The notes under the pieces were generated by a model. It made no database searches, had not been told where the DNA came from, and saw nothing but the letters and a program-made list of their open reading frames with translations. The translations under genes and the position numbers were made by a program. This document shows positions 32,303 through 46,500 of a stretch of 64,000 bases of DNA, one piece after another; the first letter of the stretch is position 1; each line of letters begins with the position of its first letter. Origin of the DNA: Climacium dendroides. Taxonomy: Eukaryota > Streptophyta > Bryopsida > Hypnales > Climaciaceae. The stretch covers positions 25,372,582-25,436,581 of the forward strand of contig OX467092.1 of NCBI GenBank assembly GCA_950106755.1. Direction: 5' to 3'.

Positions 32303-33800
32303 AAGCTCGGAAACAAGTAAGTAGTTGGAAGGCCATTGCTTATTATTTTTGTCATTGTAGAAAAGGATCTAGTTGATTATCCAATACTCGGGTGATCCTT
32401 GGTGATATTTGTATAAAAAGTTATTGATACCTAAATAAAGTTTGGTGGTTGGTCTTAAAAAAAAATTATCTATTTATAAAAAAAAAAAATTCCTTCATAT
32501 AATATTGTCTAAATGCTAATGTCTTTGAGTTGTAGGCAATTGGCAAAAAATAGTGCATGAAAATAAATGGGTGTGACTAGTCTCTTGCATTTGCTTTAAA
32601 AATAATAGTTTGGAAAATAAATTATATATATGTTTTAAAATAAGCACCAACTTCTTTATGAATTTCCTAAGGATTTGGTAGTAAGGTTCTTGAGAAGAAA
32701 TACTGGGGTTCCATGGAAACTTGTTTAGGAATAGCACAATTAAGTATTGCCTACATTTTATGACTAATTTTTAAAACTAAGATGTTTATATTGTTTTATC
32801 ATCTTTGATGGTATGACATCAATGATGTCAAAGTTTAAAATTAAAAAATATTGGCCATGAGCATATGTTAAATTACATTATTTGAAAATTTTGACTTTAA
32901 CAAAGGACCCCCATGCATGCATTTAAGAAAACTAAAGAGAAATTAAGACTATAAGCCCATTCTACAAAATACAACCAGCAAGGTGAAAAAGCACTCTTTT
33001 TTTACCAAATTTTTTTTTTGCAAATTTTGAATTCATATTTGCAATTAGAGATCCCAATTTACCTAGGATAGGTCTACAACTTATCTGTAGCACAAACTAG
33101 GAGCAACATTTTACTTTTATCTCCGAGAACTTCCATTTTCACCTTGTTGGTTGCACTTTATGCAATGGATTTAGCATCTTGCAAAGAAAAGAACTTGCTA
33201 ACAACCACACATTGAGTTCCCTTCTACAACTATATTTATAGTACATTGATTTGGAGTATTAAATACAAATGTGCTTCATAGTTACACTACTTGTATAATT
33301 TTTAAAAAAAACTACAATATTACCGTATTATATCAATTTCTATTGTTATGTAAGTTTGTTGTAATGCTAATTTAGTTGGTGATTGAAATATTTCACCTTC
33401 ACTCATATACTAGGAAAATAGGAGAGTTCTTATTGCACTTTGAAGAAATGGTTGTTCAATATTTACGCAATTTTCATTATTATTAAACTATTTGCTAGCA
33501 AATTTTTGGATTTGAATTCATACTTGATATCAAAGACTTTACATTCATGTAAGCATCCTTCCTCCGTACTTCAAAGCTATCACGGAAGAAGAGTCATATT
33601 CTTCAATATTTGTCTAAAGAATCTTGGTTGCAGCACTAAACCTTTTTGAAAATGACAAGTACAAGGCTCTACATTTTTTAAATTCATTAATATTCTTGAA
33701 AAAATAAATATCCCTTTTGGAAATAAACTAAGCTCATATTTCTAATTGTAAAAGTCTTTGTACATCTAAATGTAGGATCTTCCACCTAACTAATAAAAGA
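32301..33800. other. AT-rich stretch, nothing recognised
   Basis: No gene supported; open frames such as 32516-32737 (minus) and 33440-33649 have no recognisable product. Confidence 0.45.
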
Positions 33801-33805
33801 ATTCC

Positions 33806-34569
33806 ATCTAAGGAGTTGGGGCATGTTCCTATGACCTCAATTTTTTGTGAATTTTTTCAATTTTTTTAAAAAGATAGAAAAAATCATTAACTTTGAGGGA
33901 ATATAATTTTTTTCAATTAGTGCTCGGGAGCAAAATTTATACCATCCTGAACATAATTTTCATGTTGCCGGGCACAAAAAAAAATCCACAAAAAGCTTGA
34001 AATTATTAAAAGAAAAATTCTTATAGATCTTAATTTTGTCTACATGTGAAGCTTTGATTCATTCCATTTGAATTAGTGATCTAAAAGTTATGGACAATAA
34101 TGTTGTTTTTCGTACAATTTAAGCATCCTCTTCAAAAAATAATTTGTAGGATTCAATTAAAATGCAATATTCACAATTTTTTTTAATTATTGTTTGACAA
34201 GGTTAAGTTTTCTTGTTAAAACTATTTCACCATTCAGATTATTGTATTTCGATCCTATTTTAAAGATATTAACAATTTAGTTTTTCTTTCAATCTTGAAC
34301 TTGATAATTTTTTAAAGAATGAAAATCAAGCATTAAAAAAAAGATTTAGTAGACTTTAAATTCATTTCTTCAATAAAATATTTTTAATTCAAAGTCCATA
34401 GTACAAAATCTTTCCAAAAATGGCAATAAATCATTTGATACTGTTGGCTACTATATAAAAAAATATTATTTTCTAACTATGAATGCTAATATCTTCCAAT
34501 TTGTATGGTCAAAACTTCATGAAATTTTTACTAGATGATTTTAAACAAATAAAGTACAAGATCCTATAG

Positions 34570-34607
<38 letters not shown>

Positions 34608-34680
34608 CTTGAGTGAACATAGCAAAAATGGCAGTTTTTAGTGGGTTTTGGTAGAAAAATGGCCTTAGTCCATTAAAGGT
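33806..34680. repeat. Decayed copy of the 8062-8628 element family
   Basis: Shares GAGGGAATATAATTTTTTTC, CAATTAGTGCTCGG, ATTCATTCCATTTG and a degenerate end near 34655-34680 (GGCCTTAGTCCATTAAAGGT) with the element at 8062. The left terminus is not preserved. Longer than the reference copy because of inner insertions, including the (AT)n tract. Confidence 0.55.
34572..34605 (+). repeat. (AT)17 microsatellite
   Basis: Seventeen uninterrupted AT units. Confidence 0.95.
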
Positions 34681-35235
34681 TAATAGAAGTAGGTGCAAGA
34701 TAAAGGAAACTCTAAATTACTAAGGTCTCCATGATGGAATTGATGGCAAGTTTGTTCTAGGAAGCTAACTAAACCATGTGCACCTTTTTCTTCTTAAATT
34801 ATAAAAATTAAGTTCAAAATCAAATCCAAAGCAATAGTTTGTCAAGAAATTATTGTAATTGAGTGAAAAACATTGTAGTTTTTAACTTCACATCACTTAT
34901 CCAAATGAAATGAAATGAATCAAAGCTTCCTATGTGCTCTAATATATAATATATGAGGAATTTTTTTAATTGAAATTTTTGTTACTTTTTTTTGCCCTCT
35001 CTCTTGTTTGAACTTATTTTGGCATAACTTTTGTTCATATGCACTAATTGCAAAATAAATTATATTCTCACACAAATAATTAATTTTTCAAGTTTCAAAA
35101 AATCATTACAAGAATTGAAATTGCATGTAACTGCCCAAAATCCAATTTGTCACCTTTTAGGAAACAATGGCTGTTTTAGGAGCTAAATTAATGATTATCA
35201 AATTCTAAAACTTCAAAATAATTCTCTCCACATGA
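34681..35235. other. AT-rich stretch with an inverted repeat fragment
   Basis: Bases 34960-35110 resemble the 8062 family in reverse orientation (GGCATAACTTTTGTTCATAT, GCACTAATTGCAAAATAAAT). Nothing else recognised. Confidence 0.45.
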
Positions 35236-35560
35236 AGGTGTCTCCAACTACTATAACAAGCTCTAAAATAGCCCACCTCTTCAAATGTACACTTTGTGTA
35301 CCTATTGCTTTTTCATAGCTTTTAGCAATGTACAAACATTGTACATTTTAGGAGCTGTGTGATTTTAGAGCCCTATGTCATTTCAACTTCAAAATTTTAT
35401 AACTAATTCCATAGACCATAGAGCTCCAAGAAATATGAAACAACTCGGGTTAGATGCCAATTCCACTTGTGTTTCAAGGATACTTTACTGAAAATTATTT
35501 CAACAAGCTTCACTTTCTCAAAATTCAGTTTCACTTCGAGCTCTTAGGTGGGTGATTTAC
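35236..35560 (+). repeat. Dispersed inverted repeat, copy 2
   Basis: Inverted partner of 31925-32215. The first half folds back: AGCTCTAAAATAGCCCACCT against GTGTGATTTTAGAGCCCT, with GTACA-rich arms between. Confidence 0.55.
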
Positions 35561-35717
35561 GAACTTGTTAGCTTATGTTGGTTTCATTGTTTCACTACAT
35601 CACTCTAACATGCTTTGCTTGTGTTTGAAACAAATGAAACAAAATTTCCTCATTAGGGGATTTGTAGTCATAAGTGAGCTAGTCTCTATTGGAGACCAAG
35701 AGCTCTAGGGCTCTATT

Positions 35718-35919
35718 CACTACAAGGGAAAGGGACATTTTAAGTATAGTCTTAATAGTATAGTCTTTTAAGTAACGACCTTTAAGTAAGGTTTTTAGTA
35801 AAATTTTACTAAAAAGACTGTCTTTTTAGTAAATTTTACTAAAAACCTTATTTAAAAGTCATTACTTAAAAGACAATACTACTAGGACTATACTTAAAAC
35901 ACCCCTTTCCCTTGTAGTG
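35718..35919. mobile_element. CACTA-type MITE, almost fully palindromic
   Basis: The ends CACTACAAGGGAAAGGG and complement are perfect 17-bp inverted repeats, flanked by the 3-bp duplication ATT (35715-35717, 35920-35922), the diagnostic pair for CACTA/CMC elements. Most of the 202 bp forms one hairpin (AAGTATAGTCTTAATAGTAT and GTAAAATTTTACTAAAAAGAC with complements). No coding capacity. Confidence 0.85.
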
Positions 35920-36177
35920 ATTGAGATGTTGGCTCTTTCCTCTCCTTTGATCGAACCTCTAGCCTCTAGTTCGTGTATTAAGGAATTGAAGACTTGGAGG
36001 GCCTAGCCCCTAACCTAAAGAGGGGTGAATTTGGAAAGAGACAATAGGATCTAAAACAAAATTATAACAGATTATTGTTGTCACCAATTGTATTGTTGCT
36101 ACTTCATTGAACTCCGGTTGCTTCGGTTTTGAAACATAGTACCAATGGAGACCACTAGCTTATTCAGTCGACCCCTC

Positions 36178-36291
36178 CACTAGTAGAAAACGCAGGGATT
36201 TCAACAGAATTTTGTTGTTTCGGTCCCGTTGTTTCGGTCACTGAACAACAGAATTCTGTTGAAATTAACTTCCCCACATTCTTCTACTAAT
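36178..36291. mobile_element. Degenerate CACTA-like MITE
   Basis: Starts CACTAGTAGAAAACGCAGGG and ends with the degraded complement CATTCTTCTACTAATC; inside, ATTTCAACAGAATT pairs with AATTCTGTTGAAAT. The classic plant CACTAGTAGAAAA end supports the call. A target duplication is not clear. Confidence 0.5.
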
Positions 36292-39200
36292 CTAGTACTA
36301 GATTCTATAGTTAAATATGCACAAAAAATAATTTTTCAAATTTTTTGTTCTTTGCAATATAAAAGACAATTTTTTTTAATGGAAACAAAGCTTAGGAACT
36401 TTAGAGGTTAAACTTAATGAGTCATGTCATTGTAGTCCTTGAAACCTTTTTCACATTTAAATTTCATTTTTCATTTAAATCACTTTTGTTTAAATTCTTT
36501 TTGAAAATACTTTCATAATAATTCAGAGAGTTGAAAATTTATAACTATTTATTACACATCTATTGATTAATAAAATAGGACAATTTAACTCATTTTCATT
36601 TTCAAAATTTTGAGTAGAAAATCCAAATGGATTTTCTATTGTTCCCTATTACTAGGTAAATGTAAATTAGAAAAAGAATTGTCCAAAATTCAATTTGAAA
36701 CTATTCACATTTGAGTTGTTCATTCTGAGAAAAAAAATTTAACTTTACACTTTTCATTTTATTGGTGGGATCAAATTTCAATCTCCTTCTTAGGCTTAAG
36801 GTGATATAGTTCTTGTTTTTAAGCTCTACTTGAAATATACATTATATTCCTGAAAGTGTAATGTCATTTTCTGTTTAAATTTTTTTTCATAAAATCTTGT
36901 TAGAAATTGAGGTAGTACAAGCCTATCCAAAATCCTTGAAGTCCCTTGTAAGAACTTTGGGACTTTAAGGTTTAAATTGTATCACTTCTTAAATTCCAAT
37001 TAGCCCTAAATTTCTATGATAGTAATCATTTCCATAGTACTCTAATATATAGTTATAGAAATTGAGATGCTAATTTGTTACAAATGATCCAATGTTTTTA
37101 TTGTAGAAAAAATCTTGTTTCTTCTTGTTCATTTTTTTAATCAATACAATAATGGAATCTACATGCTCTTTTAAAAAAATTCATTATATGTATTTTTTTC
37201 TAATAAATTTATGAAAAATATTAATGCTCTTTGATATATTATGCAATTCAACCTTTGGCTCATTCATATGTATACTTGTATTCATGTACTTCTAAGCACT
37301 TTAGATTCTACGTATAAGTGATATGTGGAAATGCCAATTCTAATGCCTCTCAGTTTTGTCTACATCAACAATATCCAGATGTGTTTCCTACTTTTCTACC
37401 ATATACAGGTTTTGTACTATTTATTTGTCGAGTTTTTCACTCTTAAACATTGTACTCCCTTATTCTGCCTTGAATCCCTACAACTTTTGAAATTGAGAGT
37501 GTACCTAGCCATATGTCGAGTGTTCCATGTATGCCACTTATGAATAATTTAGAAGAACCCTCTTACATACATTATATACCTCTGTATGTACTTGACACAT
37601 CTCCTTTTTGAATTTCATTCACTATACCATCTTCATTTTTGTCATTTGTATCGACGACCGTATTCAATAGTGTGTTTAGTGCTAGTGCATCACTAGTTTC
37701 AACACTTTTAGAAGTATCTATTATTTCTCAAAATGATGACATTATCATGAATGCACTCCAAATGTTTTGTAAAGAAACGTTTGCCTCAGGAAATCATAGG
37801 GATCTTGGTTGTGACCAAAAATGATTTAGGAACAAAAGTAGACGTGTAAATCTTCAATCTCAAATGTTGAATCTTCTACACCATTGTGGAACTGCTTCCT
37901 ATTAGCCTACCATGTTTTAACTCCAGTTGATTTATGAGTCAAGGTAGGCATAAAAAACCATGGAATACAAGATGGATAAAATCGATAGTATACTATGAGA
38001 TATCATTGGTGAATATGAATTTTAAACTTTTAAACTCACAATCTGCTAGTCATCAACCTAGCCTTTCCATGAAAATAGAGCAAGTCTTGACCATATGGAT
38101 GAAGAACTCTACTTCGCCACGATATAAAATGAAGCTAAGCAATGGTTTAACCTACTTGCAACAATAAAAAGTTACAATAAAAAAAAGTTACAAACTACAA
38201 TACACAACACATAAGTTTTCAACTTCTCCTCTAACTTCAACTCCAAGAACTCTAATTCCAAATTCAACTCCTTAACCAAACTTCAGTCTAATGTTACTGC
38301 TTCTTCAAGAGTCCAAACGAGATGAATGATATCTCATTGAAAAGCTAGAATAATTTTTTATTTTTTCTTCAAACCTTAAATCATTCCAATACTTTGTTTA
38401 ACTTTTATGGCCATTTGAAGTTTTGTCCCTTATAATTGAGGGCAACATACCTTTTTTCATTTTGACACTTACAATTTCTCATAACAACTCCATATAAGAC
38501 AAATATTAGCTTTATGGAAAACCAAAAAAATTTATTACACTTCCTCAAAAATTCATTGCAAGCAAAAAACCTATCCATCTTCTATGACTAGTCGAAGTCT
38601 TTGCCCTTTCACATAGGAGGCAATAGACCTTCCTCTACTCAAATTAGTACAACTTTTGAATGATAAATTCAATTCAAGAAAATAAAGACTTTTTTTAAAA
38701 CAAAACACCATGATATACAACTCTTCAAATTTTCATTACAAAATTTTTCATACATAATGAGATCTATCTCTCCAAAATAAATCTCCAAAAACTATCATCC
38801 CAACTCCAAAAAATCATATACCAAATTCTCTTGAGAAACTTCCTAAGTCATTTTCTAAGTACCAAAGCCACATAGACTAGCCCATACCCAATCTTGAAGC
38901 CAAAGGATCTCAAAATTTAACTAAAAGGCAAACTATTTTTATTTTTCTATCTTTCAATTTTAAATACACAAAATAAAATTTGATATACAACACAAAATAA
39001 ACTAATAGTAAACTAATAATAATCTATTAGAAGTAAAAAAATCAAAGTTCCAAAATAAACTTTACTCTATTTGCAAAAACTTGAGGATGCGTTTAATAGT
39101 GGCTGCAACGTAATCAATATGATCTGCCTTTGATAAAGAGTTAACTAGCCCCTTTAACCAACGTTGATGGCCACGACTCCTTTTTATAAGTTTGACTATA

Positions 39201-42200
39201 CAATAGTATTGATTATTGTTTAAATCCTCAAAAGATCCTTCAAATGTCAAAACTTAATTGCCGCACTCAATACATCTAATCTACAATAGGATCACCAATG
39301 TCTGAGTGTCATGTTAAAGTTTCCTATGCCATTGTTGCTCCACACAAGGTTGCTTTGGTGATTAAGAAGGTCCAACTTTTTTTTGAGGACGCTCATACAA
39401 CAAGACAAGACTCAACAATTGAAAAAACTGACCCGATAGTTGCGACAATAAAAATTCAAATTCAAGCTCTAGTCAAGGTTCTTCATCTTGAGACTCAAAA
39501 AAACATTTCACTTCAACATACTAAAATTTAAAGTGGAAAATAAAGAAAAACTACATCATATTGATGAAGCTTTTAAATGGTTTTCTCCTTTTCAATAGAT
39601 GGCATGCACACCAATGAAAAGGTGTCACTTTAAAGCTACTTGAATGATGTCCTCTTCTTTTTTATATTTTATTATAGTTGAATTTATAAAATAATATATA
39701 AATATGTATTTTTACAACATGTACGCATTTACAATGTGACAATGGAGTGAGTGATTTTTTTGCAAAGTTTTGTGGGGACAGATTGAAAGAAGGAGAGCCC
39801 CTAGTTCCAAAAATTCAAGTACAAGAGTCAAACATCACATTCACAATACTAATATTAGTGGCTATTTGGTTTGGAGGAGGAGAAAGTCGTGGATGGGTGT
39901 CTATTTTTGTGCATCAATAGTTACAAGCACCCATTTCCATCAGATTATTAAAGATGACATGGTAGAGTCTATCTGCTATTAGAGGCTTGCAAATATTTAT
40001 TCCAAACTTCTTGACCGTACTATGTATACATAGTCCATATGACCTTGTATGGAAGGCAAGATTGAGCAATATATTTTGCTAAGGATTCAAGGATGTTTCA
40101 CCTTAGAGATTTTTGCGCTTTTGATGCTTGATTCAGGACTCACTTATATACCCTTGCAAGCATTGAAGTCTCTTGATGAATTTCAAGTTTTTAAAAATGT
40201 AACAAGTAAAAATGTCATCTAGGAATTCAAAGGATGCATCTAACTATTATGTAATTCTTACAAATTCTATTTTTTGAAGTTCAATTTCTTTAAACTAAAA
40301 AAAAGTTTAACTTTTCAATATACAATTTATAAAGGATGAATTTGTACATGTTTGTTAAATAAAATGAAAATAAAAATTGTAGATTTGTTTTGGTAAAAAT
40401 ATTTTGATGTTCTTTTAGGTTTCAAAACATTGCTATCTCATGTGGTTTAGAATATGATAATTTGATATGTAAAACATATTAAAAAATTAATTAATAAGTT
40501 GATTTATTGGTCTTTTAATTTTTTTGTTTTAATTCAAGAATAAGGCTTTTTGCAATAGTTTAGGCTGGCAATGTATGGATGGAGTTACATTTGGTGTGCA
40601 AGTGAACCATGTTAGTATGTGGATGACTTATATGATCCTTTTATATGAGTAGAGGGTTGCTTCTATTTTAGATAGCTTGCTATAGGTTCAAGATGTCATT
40701 GGACTCGTGGTGAATAGATATTTCATCCTTTACTTGAAAGCAATCATAGAACTTGCAATTCTACATGTTACGATGATTACAAATCTTAGCTAAAGTATAC
40801 CATATTAATTTGATATTGCTTGCTATGTTGTGAAAATTTGTGAGGTGTTTCTAGAGTTGCTACATGATAGAGGGCTCTTATACTGCATATTTATTGCCAA
40901 ATATGAGGGTAAAGATATTGATGGAGAAGCTATTGCCCATGTGGATGATAGTCAAGCTTTTCCAGAAGGTGGGCATATTTTTTTACCAGCTCTCTAGTAT
41001 TATGCAAGATGGTATCATGGTGGAAAGCTAGCATTTATAGGTTTGACTTTTTGAGTCCTACGACTTGGCTTGCTCCTATACTCTTCTCTATCGTAGCGCT
41101 ACATTTGGCCTTGATGCAAGCTTTTGTCCATGGTATATGGTGACAAAGTCGGGTTCAATTCATGTCACAACAAAAATTTCAATATGCCCCTTAGTCACTC
41201 TATGATCTATAGATCATCTATATACGTGCATCCTTGATTCATGTATATCAACTATCTTATGTCTTTGTGATTTTCAAAATTTCAAATTCTAAGTATATTA
41301 TAGTGTTTACGTTGTCTTTATATTTCATGTTGGTCTTCATATTTTTGAATTGTAGGAGTTGAATCCTTGAATTCAATAAGATTATCTCCTCGACAGTCCG
41401 TTGTGGACTCACACTATGACTTTTCTAGATTGGAGGACCATGTCTTTGGCTGTATTGAAAATTTAGTCTACAAATCATGAAAACAATGAAAAGGTACATC
41501 TTCAAATCTGTTTTGTAATTTTCATGTTCTATTACATGATTGTTAAAAAAATTTAGAGATTAACTAAAATGTTGTAAATAAATGCAGAATACTCCACCAC
41601 GTATGCCAAACTTGGTATACTATACTTGTCATGCTTCTATTTGTGTTGTTTGAAAGTTGTTCTCTCATTTGGAACATTTTGTTCTAGACCTTGATGCTAT
41701 TATCCTTGTTCATGAGAGACCTTCTTGATTTCACAAATTATGAAGGATTTTATAAGTATTCCACTTTTCATTTAAATGCTATGATATTTTGAAGCTTGCA
41801 ATATTTTTTCTAATATACAATTATAAAATTTTATAACAATATTAAAATGATTTGTTCAATTGTGGAATCAGCACCCATTGCAATACAAGTGACAATGGAA
41901 AAAAAAATGTACACTATCGTTTCCTGAAATTTGACCAATTAAATGGCATTATTACTAACGATATTTTGTAGCACATGTAGTTGTTGCTTTAGGTGTGATT
42001 TTTTGTGCACGCATGTTATATAATTATATTCTATTTTTTGAATATGATAAAAGATTATTATTCTTTATATTAATGTTTTTATATTTTTTACTATAGGTTA
42101 CTTCTAATACTCTATTTGTGGATCATCTTCAACACATTATCATAATGTAAGAAGCCTATTGCCACTTCAACACTTTACAACAAGCATATGAAACATCAAA

Positions 42201-42589
42201 TGATAGTATTAGTTTAGAAGTGGAGTTTAGGTAAATGCTCTGATAAATTGAAACAAAGTTCTCCATTTTGAAGGGATGATAATCTACTATTTAAAGAAAT
42301 GCTTTCTTTGTACATGCACATGTGGATGGCATTTGAAGTTATGTTCAAGTTATGTTTTATAATTTAAATTAAAACTCAATACAATGATATCATTGTAGAA
42401 TTTCTCATTTCACAATAATAACATTACATTGGTTGGAATTGTGTAGAAAAAACAAAAAGGCAATGGATGCCTAAAGACATTCAAACAATTATGTAGAAGA
42501 TGTTTGAAGAAAATGATAGAAAAGAAATTATTGTGGCTAGGGCATTGGAGCTTGCAGCACCACATGAGAGTGTGGTCACTCTAGAGTAG
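36292..42589. other. AT-rich gene-poor stretch
   Basis: Fragments of the 8062 family occur at 36340-36412 and possibly 36940-36975 (TTTGGGACTTTAAGG). Open frames at 37639-37824, 37934-38167, 39298-39531 and 39770-39982 have no recognisable domain and no splice model. The region 40560-42600 reads like a long-decayed coding sequence (frames broken every 20-40 codons), but I cannot assign it to a family. Confidence 0.4.
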
Positions 42590-42643
42590 ATCTACTAGTT
42601 GTGAAACAATTGTGAAACAGTTGTGAAACAGTTGTGAAACAAT
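42590..42643 (+). repeat. 11-bp tandem repeat GTTGTGAAACA
   Basis: Four to five copies of TTGTGAAACA(A/G) with little variation. Confidence 0.9.
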
Positions 42644-42714
42644 CATTTATGTTACCAACTTATACTATAGCAATCTAGGGGTAGTGGTTTGCTATAGGCT
42701 TTGGTAAGTTATTT

Positions 42715-43130
42715 TTGGCACTGCAATATTAACCCCCAAAAGACCAAACTACATTCTTAGGCAATATAGCAAATTTAGGCACCTCACTAGAAATGAAATT
42801 TTCATTTTTTTCCCTTTGAAATTTTTACATAGCATGTGGTTAAAGAATAGCTTTAAGGTCCAACAATAATACAATATTCATAACTTTAGATTAAAAGGTT
42901 AAATATTTATTCTATGATATATAGTTTTTTTTTTCAATCTCAGCAAATAAAAAAAACTAAATCTTCCAAAAAATAAAAATTTGAAATTGGTTTTCTAGAT
43001 CTATATATATGAGAAAAGCTTTGAATCTATACATTTTGATCAATGACATAAAAGTTATGAGGAGTTCTAGTTTGTGTGAGGTTTTGGATCTCTACTCTAA
43101 AATATACTTGAAATTCCTTTACATAGTTGA
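42715..43130 (+). repeat. Dispersed non-coding repeat (copy 2)
   Basis: Same-orientation relative of 8690-9060, sharing AAAAATTTGAAATTGGTT and CATAAAAGTTATGAGGAGTT. Class unknown. Confidence 0.6.
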
Positions 43131-43598
43131 AGTTTTAATATTAAAGTAAAAAATGAGATGATGTAGATTTTTTTGTTAAAATTTAGAAGTCATTGGGAAT
43201 GGAATTTTTCAATTCCATAACAAAAGTCTTAACAATGTAGTCTTTTGAATTAGTCTCCACTTTTTTCTACTTACTATTTTTTTCAAACTTGAATATGAAC
43301 TTCTTTTCAATATTTTATATTTGTATTTTCAATTTATTCCTTCAACATTTTATCAAAAATTTCAAGTTTTAGGATTTTCACATTTTTGGGTAAAATGTTC
43401 TAAAGATGTAATGTAACTATTTAGGAAGAGTTGAAAATAATTAGTTTTAAAAACCAAGCATCATGATCATACAATTGTTAAGGTTTTTTATTATAAAATT
43501 TTAGAAAAGAGTACTCTAACAACTAAAGGATCCCATGGTTGGATTTGCTAAAAATTAAATGTAGATGAAGATTTTAGCCTTCCTTTAGAGACCAAGGG

Positions 43599-46500
43599 TG
43601 CTAGTATGTGAGCTTATGAGCATGAGCCTATGAGCCTCTATTTTTTTCCATTTAGGGGTTGTAAATCCATTGGAGACCTATGATTGTGAAATTAGATGTA
43701 AGGATCTATAGTACAAATGAATGACAAATGAATATACTACTATGCAATTTTGTACCAAAAATTGAACCAATATATTTCCAAAAATTGAAAAATATTCAAA
43801 AAAAATAGTGTGTATAAACAAACACACAATGAAAATAGGTGCAATGGTTTAGGATGTCTTACTATGAAGCACATGAATCTAAAATTACAATACATCATAA
43901 CACCATTATAGGGGTGATTTTTATGAAGTCTTAGAAGGAGCAACAAAAGAGGGCTAAAAAGGCCAAATATAAATTTGGTGACAAGCGTTGTAAATATTAC
44001 AAGCACTAAATCATGAACAAATGAACAATGCTTTTGAATGATTAAGTGATCAATGTAGTCTTCATCATGGGCCTTTATGCAAATGTAAATGATGAAAATG
44101 ATTCATTCATTTTAAATTATTTTTATAATTATGCTTTTAAATAACAACAAAAATATCTTGAACATTGAATATTTAAAACAAATATAGTAGTCATATATTA
44201 TATACTAAGTAAATATTTTGCCCTTGATGAATCTTCATAGAAGTGTCCATTATTGAAGTTGTCAACATCCAAAGTTTTTCTTGAGTCATCTTTGAACTTT
44301 CATTGTGAGTTTTATAGTAACACTTTTTTTGCTCTAAAAAGGCCAAGGTGTACTTAGGATCTATAATGGAAAGCTTCTTCTTCAATTTTGAATGAAAAGT
44401 TATCTTCACTAAACTCTTATTGCATAAAGTGAATAATTTATAAAAATACGTATAATTGTTCTTGACAAATGTTACACATAGTAGAACAAGAAAACAAGCA
44501 AGAAAATGTTTATTCAAATTAACACCAAGAACAAAAAAAGATTTAAAAATAAAATGAAATATGAAATGAACATAGTATAAGATTCCACTTAGAGCTTCAA
44601 TAGTTAAAATGAACCAAGTTTTTGTTTTGACTTTTTCTTGGCTTTAGCAAAAAAAATTGTTTTTGATACTTCTCTGATTGTATCAAAGTAGATTCTAATT
44701 CCATCTCAAAACTCATATTCATATTACAAACATCAGATTCAATTAATCTTTCAGATTAATAGTTCTTTCTATCTTTTAAGAAGTGAATACAGTGCTTACT
44801 ACCTGGCAAGTCTATCTATCTGAAGCAGACATCGAATGGAGCGAGATCTTAAACATAACAACATAGACCCATTGAAACAAATTCTAAAGAATTATAACTC
44901 CAAAGAAACCAGTAGGAGTTTCTAGTTGGAAGTATTGGCTTGGGATGTAGATACACAGCATGGACACCATATTATACTCCATGAAGAAAGCTTGAAAGTG
45001 ATTTGAAAATTTTTGAAAAAATTCTCAGGAGGTGGTAACCCTCATCTGAACCCATACCACATAGCAAACCGTTAGTATGCCACATGATGTGCACAAGGTG
45101 TCTACAAGTTACTACTACTTGTCATCGTATATTCGCCAGAAAATAATTTCAAAACAATCTAAGAAAGTACACAATTTTGCTAGTCAAAAACGTAAATAAT
45201 AGTGTAGTATAGTCTTAGACATCACACAATAAACCACCTATTGGCCATTGATTTGTGCCCCAAGCACCATTTTTCCACTCACTAATCCTACCACTTCTTC
45301 CAGCACTTGAGAATGTCCAATTCCAAGCTTAGTGAAAATCAACTTAGCAAGAGCAAGAACCCCAAGTTTGAATCAAGTTAGTGTCCACAGAAGTATCGTC
45401 ATCTGGGACTAAAAAGGGCGGGATGAGCTTAATCAAGCACATCGCTTACAACCTTTAAAATCTTAATGAGTTTGCATTAAGCATTGAGTTTAAGGCACAA
45501 GCATAAATGCCCGCCAAAAAGCCTTTTTAACAAATAAAATAAAATATGAATATACAAGGAGCTTGTCAGATGACCCCTGTCTCTCCATAACATTCAGTAG
45601 CTAAAGCAGAGGCTGCCTTTCTTCTCTTCCAAGAATTTCATCCACAGTAAGTGGTGGCGCCAACTACCAAAGCTAATTTAATTGGAGTCAGCTAAGCCCT
45701 CATTAATTGTTTCACTGCTTTTATCTCTCACAGCTGACATTTTTCGGCATTTGGCCATGTAGCTATTGAATGGTGTGGAATATTCGGCACCATATCATCC
45801 AACGGATGAAATGATGCCGAATATTCGGCACCATATCATCCAACGGATGAAATGATGCCGAATATTCAGCACCATATCATCCAATGGATGAAATGATGCC
45901 GAATATTCGGCACCATTTTGTCAGAGGGAAAGCAAACTCCTTTGTCTGCTACTGAATGTTATGTCTAAACACTAGTTTGTCTAAGTAATACCTTGCATTG
46001 TTTTCTCCAACTATTTTTTTCTTCGTAAATAATTGTTGTGGTGTGATGTGATAGCTTACAGACTTATCTAGGTCGATAAGAATGGTCCATGTTCAAGTAG
46101 TATTTACATATATTATATCCATTAGATATAAATGTATAAATAAATATTTTTGTTTTTATTTTCATTTTTCGTCCATAAACAATAATCCCAAAGATTAAAT
46201 TATGGAATAACACTTGAAGTCAATAAAAATTAGTAGTAGACTTGAAGAAATATCATGGAGTATGACCCAATATTAAAGTATAAAAAGAAAAAACTTTAGA
46301 GACTAGGAAGTCAAATGAAATGAAAATTGATAAAAAAATTGAAGGAATTACTAGTTGGCTTCACAAAATATTGCCATTTGCCAATATAGTTGCAATGTCC
46401 CCCTTGACCTTTAAAACAATACTTTCAATAATATAATGCTACAAGAAGTTATTTGCAAGATCTCGATTGATAATAGGCAACCGTACTTGCAAATAGTGAT

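Noticed and set aside
43740..44517. Two minus-strand open frames with hydrophobic stretches
   Set aside because: AT-rich DNA yields Phe/Leu/Ile-rich frames by chance; no homologous pattern or splice sites support them.
45778..45916. CRISPR-like array
   Set aside because: The units are contiguous without unique spacers, and the genome is eukaryotic.
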